From Actinoalloteichus hymeniacidonis (GTDB lineage: Bacteria; Actinomycetota; Actinomycetes; Mycobacteriales; Pseudonocardiaceae): a DNA stretch of 64,000 nt. Shown here in pieces: positions 52,441 to 61,710 of this stretch (position 1 is its first letter; each line of letters begins with the position of its first letter). The notes under the pieces are model-generated. The model was given only the letters and a program-made list of their open reading frames with translations. It was not told where the DNA came from and did no database searches. The stretch covers positions 5,332,001 through 5,396,000 of the forward strand of contig NZ_JACHIS010000001.1 in the NCBI RefSeq assembly GCF_014203365.1, in the 5' to 3' direction. The translations under genes and the position numbers were made by a program.

Positions 52441-53042
52441 TGGCGGGCGACCCGGTGCGGACGACGAACTCGATACTGACGAATGTGGCGCTGCCGAAGC
52501 GGCGACGCGCGCGGGGGCTGCGGGCCATCGCGCTCTCGGCCGTGTTGCTCGCGGCACCGTTGCTCGCGGGCTGCGGCGCTACGACGGGAGAAGGGGACAC
52601 CGTGAACGACGATCGTGCGGTTCTGCTGGAGCGGCCCAGCATCGAGCAGATCAGCGAACGTTACGAACAGATGCAGGAGGCCATCACCGCGCGGCTGTCC
52701 GATGAGCTGGGCCCCTGGGAATGGGTCAACGACGAGAACGCGACCAGCGCGGGGTGCGCGGAGTTCCCGAACGTCGGCGGCGAGAGCCGCGCCCTGGACC
52801 GCAGGCACTTCAAGGGCAATCTGCCCGATGAGAGTTGGAATCGGGCCGTGGAGATCGTCGTCGAGATCGGCGGCGAGTACGGCTTCGGCGAGCCGGAGAC
52901 CGTGGTGGACCGCCCCGGCGACCACGAGATCGTCGGACGCGATCCGTTCGGCGCGCGCTACACCTTCGGCACGGCGGCGAACACGCTGCTCACCGTCATC
53001 ACCGGCTGCCATCTGCCCGAGGAGGCCATCGACGGCGCCTGA
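52440..53042 (+). CDS. LppA-like lipoprotein
   Basis: The 200-residue precursor has a basic start, hydrophobic segment and lipobox LAGC, so it is a membrane-anchored lipoprotein. The mature part resembles LppA-family proteins: an ERYEQMQEAITARL helix, GCAEFPNVGG with one cysteine, and a second cysteine in VITGCHLPEE. ATG overlaps the upstream stop by one base (TGATG), so the three genes from 50417 form an operon. It may be an immunity or binding partner for the hydrolase, but that is inference. Confidence 0.85.
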   Translation: MAGDPVRTTNSILTNVALPKRRRARGLRAIALSAVLLAAPLLAGCGATTGEGDTVNDDRAVLLERPSIEQISERYEQMQEAITARLSDELGPWEWVNDENATSAGCAEFPNVGGESRALDRRHFKGNLPDESWNRAVEIVVEIGGEYGFGEPETVVDRPGDHEIVGRDPFGARYTFGTAANTLLTVITGCHLPEEAIDGA

Positions 53043-53060
53043 TTCGCGGTCCGGCACGTG

Positions 53061-53099
53061 GCCCGCTTCGCTCGCGTTCGGTGTCCGAGCGAGGCGGGC
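53061..53099. terminator. Bidirectional hairpin between lppA-like gene and dapE
   Basis: The 14-bp arms 53061-53074 and 53086-53099 (GCCCGCTTCGCTCG and its partner, one G-T pair) enclose an 11-base loop. It lies 18 bases after the lipoprotein stop and 8 bases before the end of the convergent dapE. Confidence 0.85.
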
Positions 53100-53107
53100 G
53101 CATCCGA

Positions 53108-54223
53108 TCAGGCCAGGAAGTCGCGCAGTACCCGGGCGCAGCGGGTGATGTCGGCGACCCGGACGTGTTCCTGCTGGGTGTGCGCCAGAGTGGGGTCGCC
53201 GGGGCCGAAGTTGACGGCGGGCATGCCCAGGGCGGCGAACCTGGCGACGTCGGTCCAGCCGAGCTTCGCCGCGACATCACCGCCTGCGGCGGCCACCAGT
53301 TCACCAGCCGCCGGTGCGTGCAAGCCCGGCAGCGCGCCTGCGGCCCCGTCGACGACGGTGATGTCGAAGCCATCGAAGATCTCGCGCAGATGATCGGTCG
53401 CCTGCTCCAACGAGCGGTCCGGCGCGAAACGGTGGTTGATCCGCACCACGCAGGAGTCCGGCACCACGTTGCCCGCGACGCCGCCCTCGATCGCCACCGC
53501 CTGCAGACCCTCGTGATAGCGGCAGCCGTCGATGTCGACGATGCGCGGCTCGTAGTCGGCCAGCCTGCGCAGTACCTCGCCCGCGCCGTGGATGGCGTTG
53601 CGGCCCATCCAGCCGCGCGCGGTATGCGCCCGCTTGCCCTCGATGCGGATCTCGATCCGCATGGTGCCCTGGCAACCGGCCTCGATCGAGGCATTGGACG
53701 GTTCGCAGACCACCGCGAGGTCGCCAGCCAGCCAGTCCGGTAGTTCGCGTTCGATCCGGCCGAGTCCGTTGAGCGCGGCGTCGATCTCCTCGCAGTCGTA
53801 GAAGACGAAGGTGAGGTCGTGCCTCGGTTCGCGAACGGTGGCGGCCAGGTGCAGCATCACGGCGTCGCCGCTCTTCATGTCCACCGTGCCGCAGCCGTGC
53901 AGGACGGTGGCCTCGCCCGTCCCCGTGCGACGCAGCGGCAGGTTGTCGTTGATCGGCACGGTGTCCAGGTGCCCGGCGAGCACCACTCGCGAGGCACGGC
54001 CGAGCCGGGTGCGCGCCAGGACCGCGTCGCCGTTGCGCACGACCTCCAGATGCGGTGCCTGGGTCCGCAACGCCTGCTCGACGGCGGTGGCGATGGTCGC
54101 CTCGTCGCGGGAGACACTCGGGATGTCCACCAGGGCGGCGGTCAGCTCCACCGGATCGACGGTCAGGTCCAGGTGCGGCACGGTGACGGTCACGATCAGC
54201 ACGGTACCGACCTCGGTCGCCAT
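53108..54223 (-). CDS. dapE: Succinyl-diaminopimelate desuccinylase
   Basis: The 371-residue M20-family metallopeptidase has the first metal motif [19 protein letters not shown], the catalytic CEEID segment, [11 protein letters not shown] and a final zinc histidine in HTQQEHV. It hydrolyses N-succinyl-LL-diaminopimelate in lysine and peptidoglycan synthesis. It is divergent from a lipoprotein gene that is followed by dapD, as Rv1202 lies near dapD. The ATG at 54223 has GGAAGG eleven bases upstream; in-frame GTG codons 7, 10 and 14 codons later are alternatives closer to the family N-terminus. Confidence 0.92.
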   Translation of the reverse strand: MATEVGTVLIVTVTVPHLDLTVDPVELTAALVDIPSVSRDEATIATAVEQALRTQAPHLEVVRNGDAVLARTRLGRASRVVLAGHLDTVPINDNLPLRRTGTGEATVLHGCGTVDMKSGDAVMLHLAATVREPRHDLTFVFYDCEEIDAALNGLGRIERELPDWLAGDLAVVCEPSNASIEAGCQGTMRIEIRIEGKRAHTARGWMGRNAIHGAGEVLRRLADYEPRIVDIDGCRYHEGLQAVAIEGGVAGNVVPDSCVVRINHRFAPDRSLEQATDHLREIFDGFDITVVDGAAGALPGLHAPAAGELVAAAGGDVAAKLGWTDVARFAALGMPAVNFGPGDPTLAHTQQEHVRVADITRCARVLRDFLA

Positions 54224-54353
54224 CGCGCGCCCGACCTTCCCAAGCTGCGCTGCTCCGTCCGAGGGACGAGGTCGGATTCGCCCCCGGCTGACCAGCGGAG
54301 GTGAATATCTTGTGCTGGTTTGCCCGTTCTCGAAGGCCTAGGAGCCGACCACC

Positions 54354-55037
54354 GTGCGACCCCTCAGTTATGCCCTGTTCCTCCCGCTCGTGCTGGCGGT
54401 CGGCGCATGCAGTAGCGGTTCCAGCCGCGACACCGCCGCCGAGCGGGGACCCAGCGAACAGGAACTGACGATGAACGCGATCTGCGAGGACTTCTGCCCT
54501 CGCTATGACGAGCTCGACAACGACCCCTGCGCCAGCCTCGATTCCTCCGCGCACCACGGCGCGAACTGCGTCGGCTTGGTGCAGGGACACCTCGACCTGG
54601 TCGACGAACTGGAGGTTCGGCTGCAGACCGATTTCGATCGTCCCAGGTTCGACGACCAGATCGAGCGGGTCCGGAGTAATGGCCAGGAGTTCCTTGAGAA
54701 GTGCACGGAGCCTGCCGACGACCCGGAGTCCGACGGCGGCCAGGCACAGCCGCCTGCAGGCGGCGGGCCGAGCGGTTTCGTCGGCGACGCCCCCGCAGGC
54801 TTTCCCTTCCCGTTGCCCTTCCCCACCCCGCCGGGAGACGAACGGCCGACGACCGAGCCACAGGACGACGTCGAGACGCCCGAGGCGCCGCCTCTCCCCG
54901 AGACCGAGGAGGCCCAGGACAACTCTCGTGAGGGCATCCGAGGCCGGTTGCGCGAGGGACAGTGCGAGAACAGGGTCTACGCGATCAAGACAGCCGCCTA
55001 TGACATCAGCACCAGCCTGGCGTGGGACATGCCTTGA
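54354..55037 (+). CDS. Lipoprotein of unknown function next to dapD
   Basis: The 227-residue precursor has a signal peptide with VGAC lipobox. Six cysteines occur in the mature part ([28 protein letters not shown] and QCENR), likely paired outside the cell. A Pro/Glu-rich linker separates an N-terminal helical domain from a short C-terminal helix. No family is recognised. It sits between dapE (divergent) and dapD (44 bases downstream, same strand). Confidence 0.8.
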   Translation: MRPLSYALFLPLVLAVGACSSGSSRDTAAERGPSEQELTMNAICEDFCPRYDELDNDPCASLDSSAHHGANCVGLVQGHLDLVDELEVRLQTDFDRPRFDDQIERVRSNGQEFLEKCTEPADDPESDGGQAQPPAGGGPSGFVGDAPAGFPFPLPFPTPPGDERPTTEPQDDVETPEAPPLPETEEAQDNSREGIRGRLREGQCENRVYAIKTAAYDISTSLAWDMP

Positions 55038-55080
55038 GGGCTCGGGTGCCTGCCTACGAAGTCAGAGATACCGTGACGCC

Positions 55081-56166
55081 GTGACCACAGCGCAGAACCC
55101 GGATCAGCAGAGCATCGGAGCCTACGGCGTCGGCCTGGCGACCATCACCGGCGACGGAACGGTGTTGGACACCTGGTTCCCGATCGTTCGGCTCGGCCGG
55201 GCGGAGGAGAGCGGGCAGGCGAACAGCGCGGCGACGACGGAACCCGTCGCGACCAACACCACCGCCACCGACGACACCACGACGATCGAGACCACCGGTT
55301 CCGGTTCGGGAACCGTGCGACTCGACCCGGCAGCGGCGTCCGCCGCGCTCGGGGCCGCAGGTGCCGCCCTCGTCGGAACCGACGAGGCCCGGGGCGTCGA
55401 GATCGTCGCCGTGCGCACCGAGATCGGTGCGCTGTCGGACGCGCCGATCGATGCCCACGACATCTACCTCCGCCTGCATCTGCTGTCCTCTCGGCTGGTG
55501 CGGCCGCACGGCCTCAACCTGGACGGCATGTTCGGCCTGCTGTCGAACGTGGTGTGGACGAACCACGGGCCCGCGCCCGTCGAGGACTTCGAGGCCACCA
55601 GGCTGCGGTTGCGGGCTCGCGGCCCGGTCACCGTCCATCAGGTCGACAAGTTCCCCAGGATGGTCGACTACGTGCTGCCCTCCGGTGTTCGGATCGGCGA
55701 TGCCGACCGCGTCCGGCTCGGCGCGCACCTGGCGGTGGGGACGACCGTCATGCACGAGGGCTTCGTGAACTTCAACGCGGGCACGCTGGGCGCGTCGATG
55801 GTCGAGGGTCGGATCTCGGCGGGTGTGGTGGTCGACGACGGTTCCGACATCGGCGGCGGTGCCTCGGTGATGGGCACGCTCTCCGGCGGCGGCACGGCGA
55901 CGATCTCGGTCGGACGCCGCTGCCTGCTCGGGGCGAACGCGGGCCTGGGGATCTCGCTCGGCGACGACTGCGTCGTGGAGGCGGGCCTCTACCTCACCGC
56001 AGGCACCAAGGTGGCTCTGCCGGACGGCGTCGTGGTGGCGGCCCGCGACCTCTCCGGTCGCTCCGGCCTGCTCTTCCGCCGCAACTCGACCACCGGCGCC
56101 GTCCAGGCGCTGCCCAAGACGGGTACCGGGGTGGAGCTGAACTCCGCCCTGCACGCGAACGACTGA
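55081..56166 (+). CDS. dapD: Tetrahydrodipicolinate N-succinyltransferase with unusual Thr-rich insert
   Basis: The 361-residue enzyme matches the actinobacterial DapD: VLDTWFPI near the start, [33 protein letters not shown], and a left-handed beta-helix with [21 protein letters not shown]. It transfers succinyl from succinyl-CoA to tetrahydrodipicolinate. Between about residues 44 and 77 there is a Thr/Ala/Ser-rich stretch not found in mycobacterial DapD (317 residues as I recall). GTG gives MTTAQNPD. The terminator at 56187 follows. Confidence 0.92.
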   Translation: MTTAQNPDQQSIGAYGVGLATITGDGTVLDTWFPIVRLGRAEESGQANSAATTEPVATNTTATDDTTTIETTGSGSGTVRLDPAAASAALGAAGAALVGTDEARGVEIVAVRTEIGALSDAPIDAHDIYLRLHLLSSRLVRPHGLNLDGMFGLLSNVVWTNHGPAPVEDFEATRLRLRARGPVTVHQVDKFPRMVDYVLPSGVRIGDADRVRLGAHLAVGTTVMHEGFVNFNAGTLGASMVEGRISAGVVVDDGSDIGGGASVMGTLSGGGTATISVGRRCLLGANAGLGISLGDDCVVEAGLYLTAGTKVALPDGVVVAARDLSGRSGLLFRRNSTTGAVQALPKTGTGVELNSALHAND

Positions 56167-56186
56167 GCAAGCACGGTCGGTCCGGC

Positions 56187-56213
56187 GGGGACGGCGCGGC
56201 GCGGCCCGTCCCC
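56187..56213. terminator. Hairpin between dapD and pdxA
   Basis: GGGGACGG (56187-56194) pairs with CCGTCCCC (56206-56213) around an 11-base GC-rich loop, 20 bases after dapD and 20 bases before the end of the convergent pdxA. Confidence 0.7.
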
Positions 56214-56233
56214 CCGGTCGACCTCAACCCGGG

Positions 56234-57256
56234 TCAGCCGCCGTACTCGGCCCTGATCCGGTCCGCGTAACCGGCGTACTCGGCGGCGGCGAGGAAGGCG
56301 GAGCGCATCGTGCCGTGGTCGGCGATGCCCTGGCCGGCGATGTCGAACGCGGTGCCGTGGTCCACCGAGGTACGCAGAATGGGCAGGCCGACGGTCACCG
56401 AGATGGTGCCGTCGAAGTCGAAGGTCTTCGCGGCGATATGCCCTTGGTCGTGGTACTGGGAGAGCACGCCGTCGTACTTGCCGACCAGCAGCTGGTGGAA
56501 GACCGAATCGGCCGGGATCGGACCGAACACCTGATCGCCCTGTGCCTTCGCCCGTTCCACGGCGGGCCCGATGTGCACGATCTCCTCGTCGCCGAAGGCG
56601 CCGTTCTCGCCGCCGTGCGGATTGACCGCAGCCACCGCGAGTCTGGGCTCGTCGTGGCCGAAGACCCGCAGCGCGGTCAACGCCTCCTGGATGCCGTGGA
56701 ACACCCGTTCCTCGGTGAGCTGATCGAGCGCCTTGCGCAGCGAGAGGTGTCGGGTGGTGAAGAAGATCTTCTTGTTCCGCACCACGAACATGGTGTTGTT
56801 CCTGGTGCTTCCGGTCAGGGTGCCGAGCATCTCGGTGTGACCGAGGTGTTCGGAGCCCGCCGCCCAGATCGCCTCCTTGTTGATCGGGGCGGTGACCACG
56901 CCCGCGACCTGCCCGGCCAGTGCTGCCTCGGTGGCGACCTCGATGGCCCGGACCGCCGCGGCGCCCGCCAAGGCCGAGACCTCGCCGTAGGGCACCTCGC
57001 GGTCGCCGACCACGCCGATGTCCCAGCAGTGCACGACACCTGGACCAGCGGGTTCGACATCCCAGGAGGTCACCGGCTCGACTCTGGCATCGAGCCCGTA
57101 GGCGGCCAGTGCCCGGCGCAGTACCGAGGGGTCGCCGACGGCGATACCCCGGGCGGGGGCGTCGCTGTCGAGTTCGGCCAGCGTTCGCGCGGTGATCTCC
57201 GGGCCGATGCCCGCCGGATCGCCGACGGTGACGGCCACGACCGGAATGCTGCTCAT
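56234..57256 (-). CDS. pdxA: PdxA-family 4-phosphohydroxythreonine/4-phosphoerythronate dehydrogenase
   Basis: The 340-residue enzyme has the PdxA signatures GDPAGIGPE near the N-terminus, GHTEML, YHDQGHI and DHGTAFDIAG, which bind metal and phosphate. It oxidises a phosphorylated C4 hydroxy acid with NAD. Actinobacteria normally make pyridoxal phosphate by PdxS/PdxT, so this is more likely a PdxA2-type enzyme for four-carbon acid sugars; the usual DUF1537 kinase partner is not next to it. It ends 68 bases from dapD and lies upstream of nothing in an obvious operon. Confidence 0.88.
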   Translation of the reverse strand: MSSIPVVAVTVGDPAGIGPEITARTLAELDSDAPARGIAVGDPSVLRRALAAYGLDARVEPVTSWDVEPAGPGVVHCWDIGVVGDREVPYGEVSALAGAAAVRAIEVATEAALAGQVAGVVTAPINKEAIWAAGSEHLGHTEMLGTLTGSTRNNTMFVVRNKKIFFTTRHLSLRKALDQLTEERVFHGIQEALTALRVFGHDEPRLAVAAVNPHGGENGAFGDEEIVHIGPAVERAKAQGDQVFGPIPADSVFHQLLVGKYDGVLSQYHDQGHIAAKTFDFDGTISVTVGLPILRTSVDHGTAFDIAGQGIADHGTMRSAFLAAAEYAGYADRIRAEYGG

Positions 57257-57322
57257 CGCTGCACTGCCTCCTGGTACCCGCGGACGTCGGCGTCCGTCGT
57301 TCGCTGCTTAAGGGGAAGACGG

Positions 57323-58438
57323 TCAGCTGGAGTCGCTCAGCCGCTCCACGGCCGAGGCGATCCGCTCGTCTGTTCCGGTGAGGGCGACCCGGACATGCGC
57401 GGCGCCCGCCGGTCCGTAGAAGCTGCCGGGCGCGACCAGTATTCCGCGTTCGGCGAACCAGGAGACGGAACGCCACACGTCCTCGCCACGGGTGGCCCAC
57501 AGATAGAGACCGGCCTCGGAATGCTCGATGGCGAAGCCCGCCGCCCGCAATGCGGGGGCCAGCAGGTCACGCCGCGCCGCATACCGCGCGCGTTGTTCGA
57601 CCAGATGCTCGTCGTCGGCCATCGCCGCCGCCATCGCCGCCTGCACCGGCCGGGGAACCATCATCCCGGCGTGCTTGCGGGTGGCGAGCAACCGCTGCAC
57701 CAGCGCGGGATCGCCGGTGACGAAGCCCGCTCGGTAACCCGCGAGGTTGGCCGATTTCGACAGCGAGTGCACGGCGAGCACGTCGGTGTGGTCGGAGACG
57801 ACGTCCCGATCGAGCACCGATCGGGGTTCGGCCTCCCAGCCCAGGGCCAGGTAGCACTCGTCGGAGGCGACCACGGCGCCCACCTCGCGGGCGGCGCCCA
57901 CCGCGGCCCGCAATGCGGCGACGTCCAGGACCCGACCCGTCGGGTTCGACGGCGAGTTCAGCCAGACCAGGGCCGTTCCGGGCGGCGGTGCCTGCCCGTC
58001 GGCCAGTCGGACCACCTCGGCGCCCGCCAGTCGCGCACCGGCCTCATAGGTCGGATAGGACAGCTCGGGAATCGCCACGATGTCGCCGGAGCCCAACCCC
58101 AACAGGGTGGGCAACCAGGCCACCAGCTCCTTGGAGCCGATCACCGGCAGCACGTCCGACGGGCTCAGGTCGGTGATGCCGTGTCGTCGAGCGAGACCCC
58201 CGACCACGGACTCCCGCAACGCTGCGGTGCCGTGGGTCGTGGGATAGCCCCCCTGGTCGGCCACCGAGGCCAACGCCTGTTGGATCGGAGTGGGCACCGG
58301 GTCCACCGGAGTTCCGATGGAGAGGTCGACCACCCCGCCTGCGTGGGTCTCGGCCAGCACCCGGTACTCGGTGAGCGAATCCCAGGGGAATTCCGGCAAC
58401 CGGTCGCCCGGAGTGCGCCGGATGGTGGACCCGCTCAT
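57323..58438 (-). CDS. dapC: Succinyldiaminopimelate aminotransferase
   Basis: The 371-residue fold-type I aminotransferase has [29 protein letters not shown] and the PLP-lysine segment [12 protein letters not shown], all fitting actinobacterial DapC. It converts N-succinyl-2-amino-6-ketopimelate to N-succinyl-diaminopimelate. The start overlaps the ferredoxin stop by four bases (ATGA). FdxA-DapC linkage is the same as Rv1177-Rv1178. The frame extends upstream to 58564 inside fdxA and is not the real start. Confidence 0.92.
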   Translation of the reverse strand: MSGSTIRRTPGDRLPEFPWDSLTEYRVLAETHAGGVVDLSIGTPVDPVPTPIQQALASVADQGGYPTTHGTAALRESVVGGLARRHGITDLSPSDVLPVIGSKELVAWLPTLLGLGSGDIVAIPELSYPTYEAGARLAGAEVVRLADGQAPPPGTALVWLNSPSNPTGRVLDVAALRAAVGAAREVGAVVASDECYLALGWEAEPRSVLDRDVVSDHTDVLAVHSLSKSANLAGYRAGFVTGDPALVQRLLATRKHAGMMVPRPVQAAMAAAMADDEHLVEQRARYAARRDLLAPALRAAGFAIEHSEAGLYLWATRGEDVWRSVSWFAERGILVAPGSFYGPAGAAHVRVALTGTDERIASAVERLSDSS

Positions 58439-58755
58439 TCCGCCTGCGGAGGGAGCGCCGCGACCAGCGGAACGTCCGAGTTGATCTTGCCGATCTTGGC
58501 GGCGCCGCCCGGCGAACCGATCTCGTCGAAGAAGTCCGCGTTGGCCTTGGTGTACTCCTTCCACTGATCGGGGACGTCGTCCTCGTAGTAGATGGCCTCA
58601 ACCGGACAGACGGGCTCACACGCCCCGCAGTCGACGCACTCGTCGGGATGGATGTACAACATCCGCTCGCCCTCGTAGATGCAATCGACCGGGCATTCCT
58701 CGATACACGCCTTGTCGAGCACATCGACGCACGGCTCGGCGATCGTGTAAGTCAC
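58435..58755 (-). CDS. fdxA: 7Fe ferredoxin
   Basis: The 106-residue ferredoxin has eight cysteines, at about positions 9, 17, 21, 25, 40, 43, 46 and 50, in the order expected for one 3Fe-4S and one 4Fe-4S cluster (CIEECPVDC and [12 protein letters not shown]). It carries single electrons, perhaps for cytochrome P450s or other oxygenases. GTG with AGGAGA about six bases upstream supports the start. A C-terminal tail of about 45 residues is typical of the actinobacterial FdxA/FdxC type. Confidence 0.93.
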   Translation of the reverse strand: MTYTIAEPCVDVLDKACIEECPVDCIYEGERMLYIHPDECVDCGACEPVCPVEAIYYEDDVPDQWKEYTKANADFFDEIGSPGGAAKIGKINSDVPLVAALPPQAE

Positions 58756-59064
58756 GGCGGCTCTCCTGCTCGTTCCTCGGTGCACCCATGCGGCTCACAA
58801 TGCACAGTACGTCCAGTATCCCCCGACTGTGCTCGTCACATCCAGGCCCCCTCCATCCGCGCTTTCGGGTGATCTATGGACGCGAAGGGCACCCTTTCGG
58901 CGGATTGCACCTCGAACAAGATCAGCAGTGCGTGCCTGAATCCCGTCAAGCAGACCGACCGGACGTCGACCGCATTGTGGGCTGGCACAACGGGTGCAGC
59001 CGGGAAAAACCCTAGTCGGACCCGGCGTGTCGTCAGCTCACGGCTTCGAGCACCGGCGCGGCGA
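58756..59064. other. Intergenic region between fdxA and the mshB-linked membrane gene
   Basis: This 309-base gap contains the fdxA promoter region. A short symmetric AAGGGCACCCTT lies at 58884-58895. Frames on the plus strand crossing it are not protein-like. No RNA gene was recognised. Confidence 0.45.
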
Positions 59065-59436
59065 TCAGGTGGTCGCCGCTTGTCCTCGCGCGAGCACCGT
59101 GCCGACCGCCATCGCGGCGGGCAGCGAACCCACCGCCAACAACAGCAGCGAACGCCAGTCGTCGAGCAGCACCACGTCGCCGCCCGGCCGGATGAACGCG
59201 AACAACACCACCACCGTCAGCCAGGCCGCCAGCGGCGCGGCGACCACCGCGACCCGGGTCGACAACCGAGCCGCCTCGCGGACCAACCACAGGTTGGCGA
59301 TACCGGCGACCAACGCGCTGACCGGCACCGGGACGGTACCCACGTACAGCGGCAGGAAGAACATGCCCAGCAGGGCGATCAGTACCGCGTCCAGTATCAG
59401 CACCACCAGGACCGCCCGGTCCGTCCACCGCAGCAT
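59065..59436 (-). CDS. Four-helix membrane protein linked to mshB (Rv1171-like)
   Basis: The 123-residue protein has four hydrophobic segments at about residues 9-30, 37-52, 63-80 and 95-113. Its ATG overlaps the mshB stop by one base (TGATG), so translation is coupled. Rv1171 is the corresponding membrane protein next to Rv1170 mshB. No substrate or function is known; the frame continues upstream through mshB in an antiphase and is not real there. Confidence 0.88.
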   Translation of the reverse strand: MLRWTDRAVLVVLILDAVLIALLGMFFLPLYVGTVPVPVSALVAGIANLWLVREAARLSTRVAVVAAPLAAWLTVVVLFAFIRPGGDVVLLDDWRSLLLLAVGSLPAAMAVGTVLARGQAATT

Positions 59437-60467
59437 CAGCGGGTCCGGACCGAGGGCTCGACGCTCTCCCCCGACGCCGCAGCACCGGTCTCGGGTTCGT
59501 CGGCCGACGCCGCCGCACGGGCGTTGCGGGCCAGGGCCGCCGCCAATCCGGGCGGCTGGGCGATGACCTCCGGCGGGATGGTCGCACCGAACAGGCCGTG
59601 CTCGATCGATGTTCCCCGAGGTTCGCCGTCGGCTCGGGTGAAGTACTCGGTGGGCAGCACCGGTTGGGCGACCCCGTTGGACAGGGCGAACACGGCGGTG
59701 CCCGCGTTGTCCTGCCAGACCTGCACCTGTGTGGCGTGGGCCCGCAGCGCGTTGAGCTTCGCGGGCAGCTGCTCGGCGACGTCGACCTGATGACTGATCG
59801 CCTCGGGGCCGACTCCGGCCAACTCGCCGGGCGCGGGCAGCTCGAAGGGCACGCCCGGTGCCTCGGACAGCCGGGCCACCGCAGCCTCGATCTCGGCCAA
59901 CGGCGGCACGACGTGGAAGACATCCACACCGGGAATCGCCTTGGTGGCCGCCATCGTCACCTCGTGGGCGCGCACATGGTCGGGATGTCCGTAGCCGCCG
60001 TCGGCGGCATAGGTCACGACCACCTGCGGCCGGACCTCGCGCAGGATCTCGGTCAGCGCGCCGACCTGCTCGTCGACGTCTCCGATCGCGAAGGCCCTCG
60101 GATGCGGCGACAGCCTCGGCGCGGCGAGCCCCGGCGCCTCCCAGCGCATCCCGGAATCCCGCCAGCGGCCCACCCCGCCCAGGAAGCGGTGGTCGGTCAC
60201 GCCCAGTGCCGCACAGGCCGACCGCAGCTCGCCGAGCCGGTAGCCGCCCAGCTGATCGGCCGCATCGGGCCCCAGCCCACGGAGGCCGGTGGGGATGATC
60301 TCGCCTTCCTCGCCCATAGTGCAGGTCACGACGGTGACGGCGACGCCGAGCGCCGCGTAGTGCGCGATCGTTCCGCCCGTCCAGATGCTCTCGTCGTCGG
60401 GGTGTGCGTGTACCAGAAGAAGCCTGGGTACAGCCGTCAGTCGGAAGCCGGGCGCGGTCGTCACCAT
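59436..60467 (-). CDS. mshB: N-acetyl-1-D-myo-inositol-2-amino-2-deoxy-glucopyranoside deacetylase
   Basis: The 343-residue LmbE-type zinc hydrolase has AHPDDESIW as first metal motif, GGYGHPDHVRAHE with the further zinc ligand, and a C-terminal region typical of MshB. It deacetylates GlcNAc-inositol in mycothiol synthesis. ATG at 60467 was chosen because the residues before it are Arg-rich and lack conservation; GTG immediately after is also possible. The Rv1171-like gene follows in a coupled pair. Confidence 0.92.
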   Translation of the reverse strand: MVTTAPGFRLTAVPRLLLVHAHPDDESIWTGGTIAHYAALGVAVTVVTCTMGEEGEIIPTGLRGLGPDAADQLGGYRLGELRSACAALGVTDHRFLGGVGRWRDSGMRWEAPGLAAPRLSPHPRAFAIGDVDEQVGALTEILREVRPQVVVTYAADGGYGHPDHVRAHEVTMAATKAIPGVDVFHVVPPLAEIEAAVARLSEAPGVPFELPAPGELAGVGPEAISHQVDVAEQLPAKLNALRAHATQVQVWQDNAGTAVFALSNGVAQPVLPTEYFTRADGEPRGTSIEHGLFGATIPPEVIAQPPGLAAALARNARAAASADEPETGAAASGESVEPSVRTR

Positions 60468-60597
60468 CGCAGGGTAATCGTTGACACGGCCTGCTCGACG
60501 GGGTGGGAGGCACGGCGCCCACCGACCCCGCCGATCGGCCGAACGAGCTACTCCGGGCGACCGAGATCCACAGCACCCGAGGTGTGACGCAGACACA

Positions 60598-60632
60598 GAA
60601 CGACCCCGACCAATGGATGGTCGAGGTCGTTC
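60598..60632 (-). terminator. Terminator hairpin of the peptide transporter operon
   Basis: The 15-base arms 60598-60612 and 60618-60632 (GAACGACCCCGACCA and its partner) pair with one mismatch around a five-base loop. The hairpin is 14 bases downstream of the oppF-like stop. Confidence 0.8.
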
Positions 60633-60645
60633 GTGCAAATCGGAT

Positions 60646-61710
60646 TCAGCCCACGATCTCGGGCTTGACCTCGGCGAAGTGACAGGCCGACAACTGGCCG
60701 TTCGGGCCGTGCGGTTCGAGCTTCGGCTCCTCGGTGGCGCAGATGTCCTGTGCCTTCCAGCAGCGAGTTCGGAACCGGCAGCCCGACGGCGGGTTGACCG
60801 GGCTGGGCACATCCCCGGACAGCACGATGCGCTGCCGGGTCCGCTCCAGCTTGGGGTCCGGCACCGGCACCGCCGAGAGCAGTGCCTGGGTGTACGGGTG
60901 GGTGGCCCGGCGGTAGATGTCCTCCCTGGTGCCGATCTCCACGATCTTGCCCAGGTACATCACCGCGACCCGGTGCGAGATGTGTCGCACCACGGAGAGG
61001 TCGTGCGCGATGAACAGGTAGGCGAGCCCGAGCCGCTGCTGCAGCTCCTCCAGCAGGTTGACCACGCCCGCCTGCACGGAGACGTCCAGCGCCGACACCG
61101 GCTCGTCGAGCACCAACAGCTTCGGCTCCAAGGCCAGTGCCCTGGCGATGCCGATGCGCTGCCGCTGGCCGCCGGAGAACTCATGCGGATACCGGTTGCG
61201 GTGCTCCGCGTTCAGTCCGACCAGTTCGAGCAGGCTGTTGACCTTCTCCTGGATCTTCTTGTCACCGATGCTGCGGTGATGGATCTCCAGGGGCTCACGA
61301 ACGATGTCGTTGACCTGCCACCTCGGGTTCAACGAGGCGTAGGGGTCCTGGAAGACGATCTGCATATCGCGACGCACCGCACGCAGCCGCTTGGTGTTGA
61401 GCTTGGTCAGCTCGCGGCCCTCGAAGCGCACCGACCCGGAGGTCGGCTTGTGCAACTGCAGGATCGCCCGCCCGGTGGTGGACTTGCCACAACCGGATTC
61501 GCCGACGAGCCCGAGGGTCTCACCCTGGTGCAGGTCCAGCGAGACACCCGACACCGCCTGCACCTCGCCGACGGTGCGGGGGATGATCCCGCCGCCTCGG
61601 ACCGGGAAGCTCTTGACCAGGTCGGACACCGACAGCAGCGGCTCGCCCGACTTAGCGGGCTCGACGCCGCTACCCGTGGCCTCCTCGCCGGTCACCTTCG
61701 CGGTGGTCAT
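60646..61710 (-). CDS. oppF: Peptide ABC transporter ATPase, OppF/DppF type
   Basis: The 354-residue ATPase has [35 protein letters not shown] and the C-terminal oligopeptide domain with four cysteines ([14 protein letters not shown] and SACHF), likely a [4Fe-4S]-type site as reported for some Opp/Dpp ATPases. It energises uptake of peptides. ATG at 61710 overlaps the oppD stop by one base (TGATG). The longer frame to 62493 lies within oppD and is a shadow. The substrate is presumed to be di- or oligopeptides but the binding protein lies outside the window. Confidence 0.92.
   Translation of the reverse strand: MTTAKVTGEEATGSGVEPAKSGEPLLSVSDLVKSFPVRGGGIIPRTVGEVQAVSGVSLDLHQGETLGLVGESGCGKSTTGRAILQLHKPTSGSVRFEGRELTKLNTKRLRAVRRDMQIVFQDPYASLNPRWQVNDIVREPLEIHHRSIGDKKIQEKVNSLLELVGLNAEHRNRYPHEFSGGQRQRIGIARALALEPKLLVLDEPVSALDVSVQAGVVNLLEELQQRLGLAYLFIAHDLSVVRHISHRVAVMYLGKIVEIGTREDIYRRATHPYTQALLSAVPVPDPKLERTRQRIVLSGDVPSPVNPPSGCRFRTRCWKAQDICATEEPKLEPHGPNGQLSACHFAEVKPEIVG

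Noticed and set aside
58876-59790. 304-codon plus-strand frame between fdxA and mshB
   Set aside because: Arg/Gln/His-rich translation opposite the mshB-linked membrane gene and mshB; no domain or start signal.
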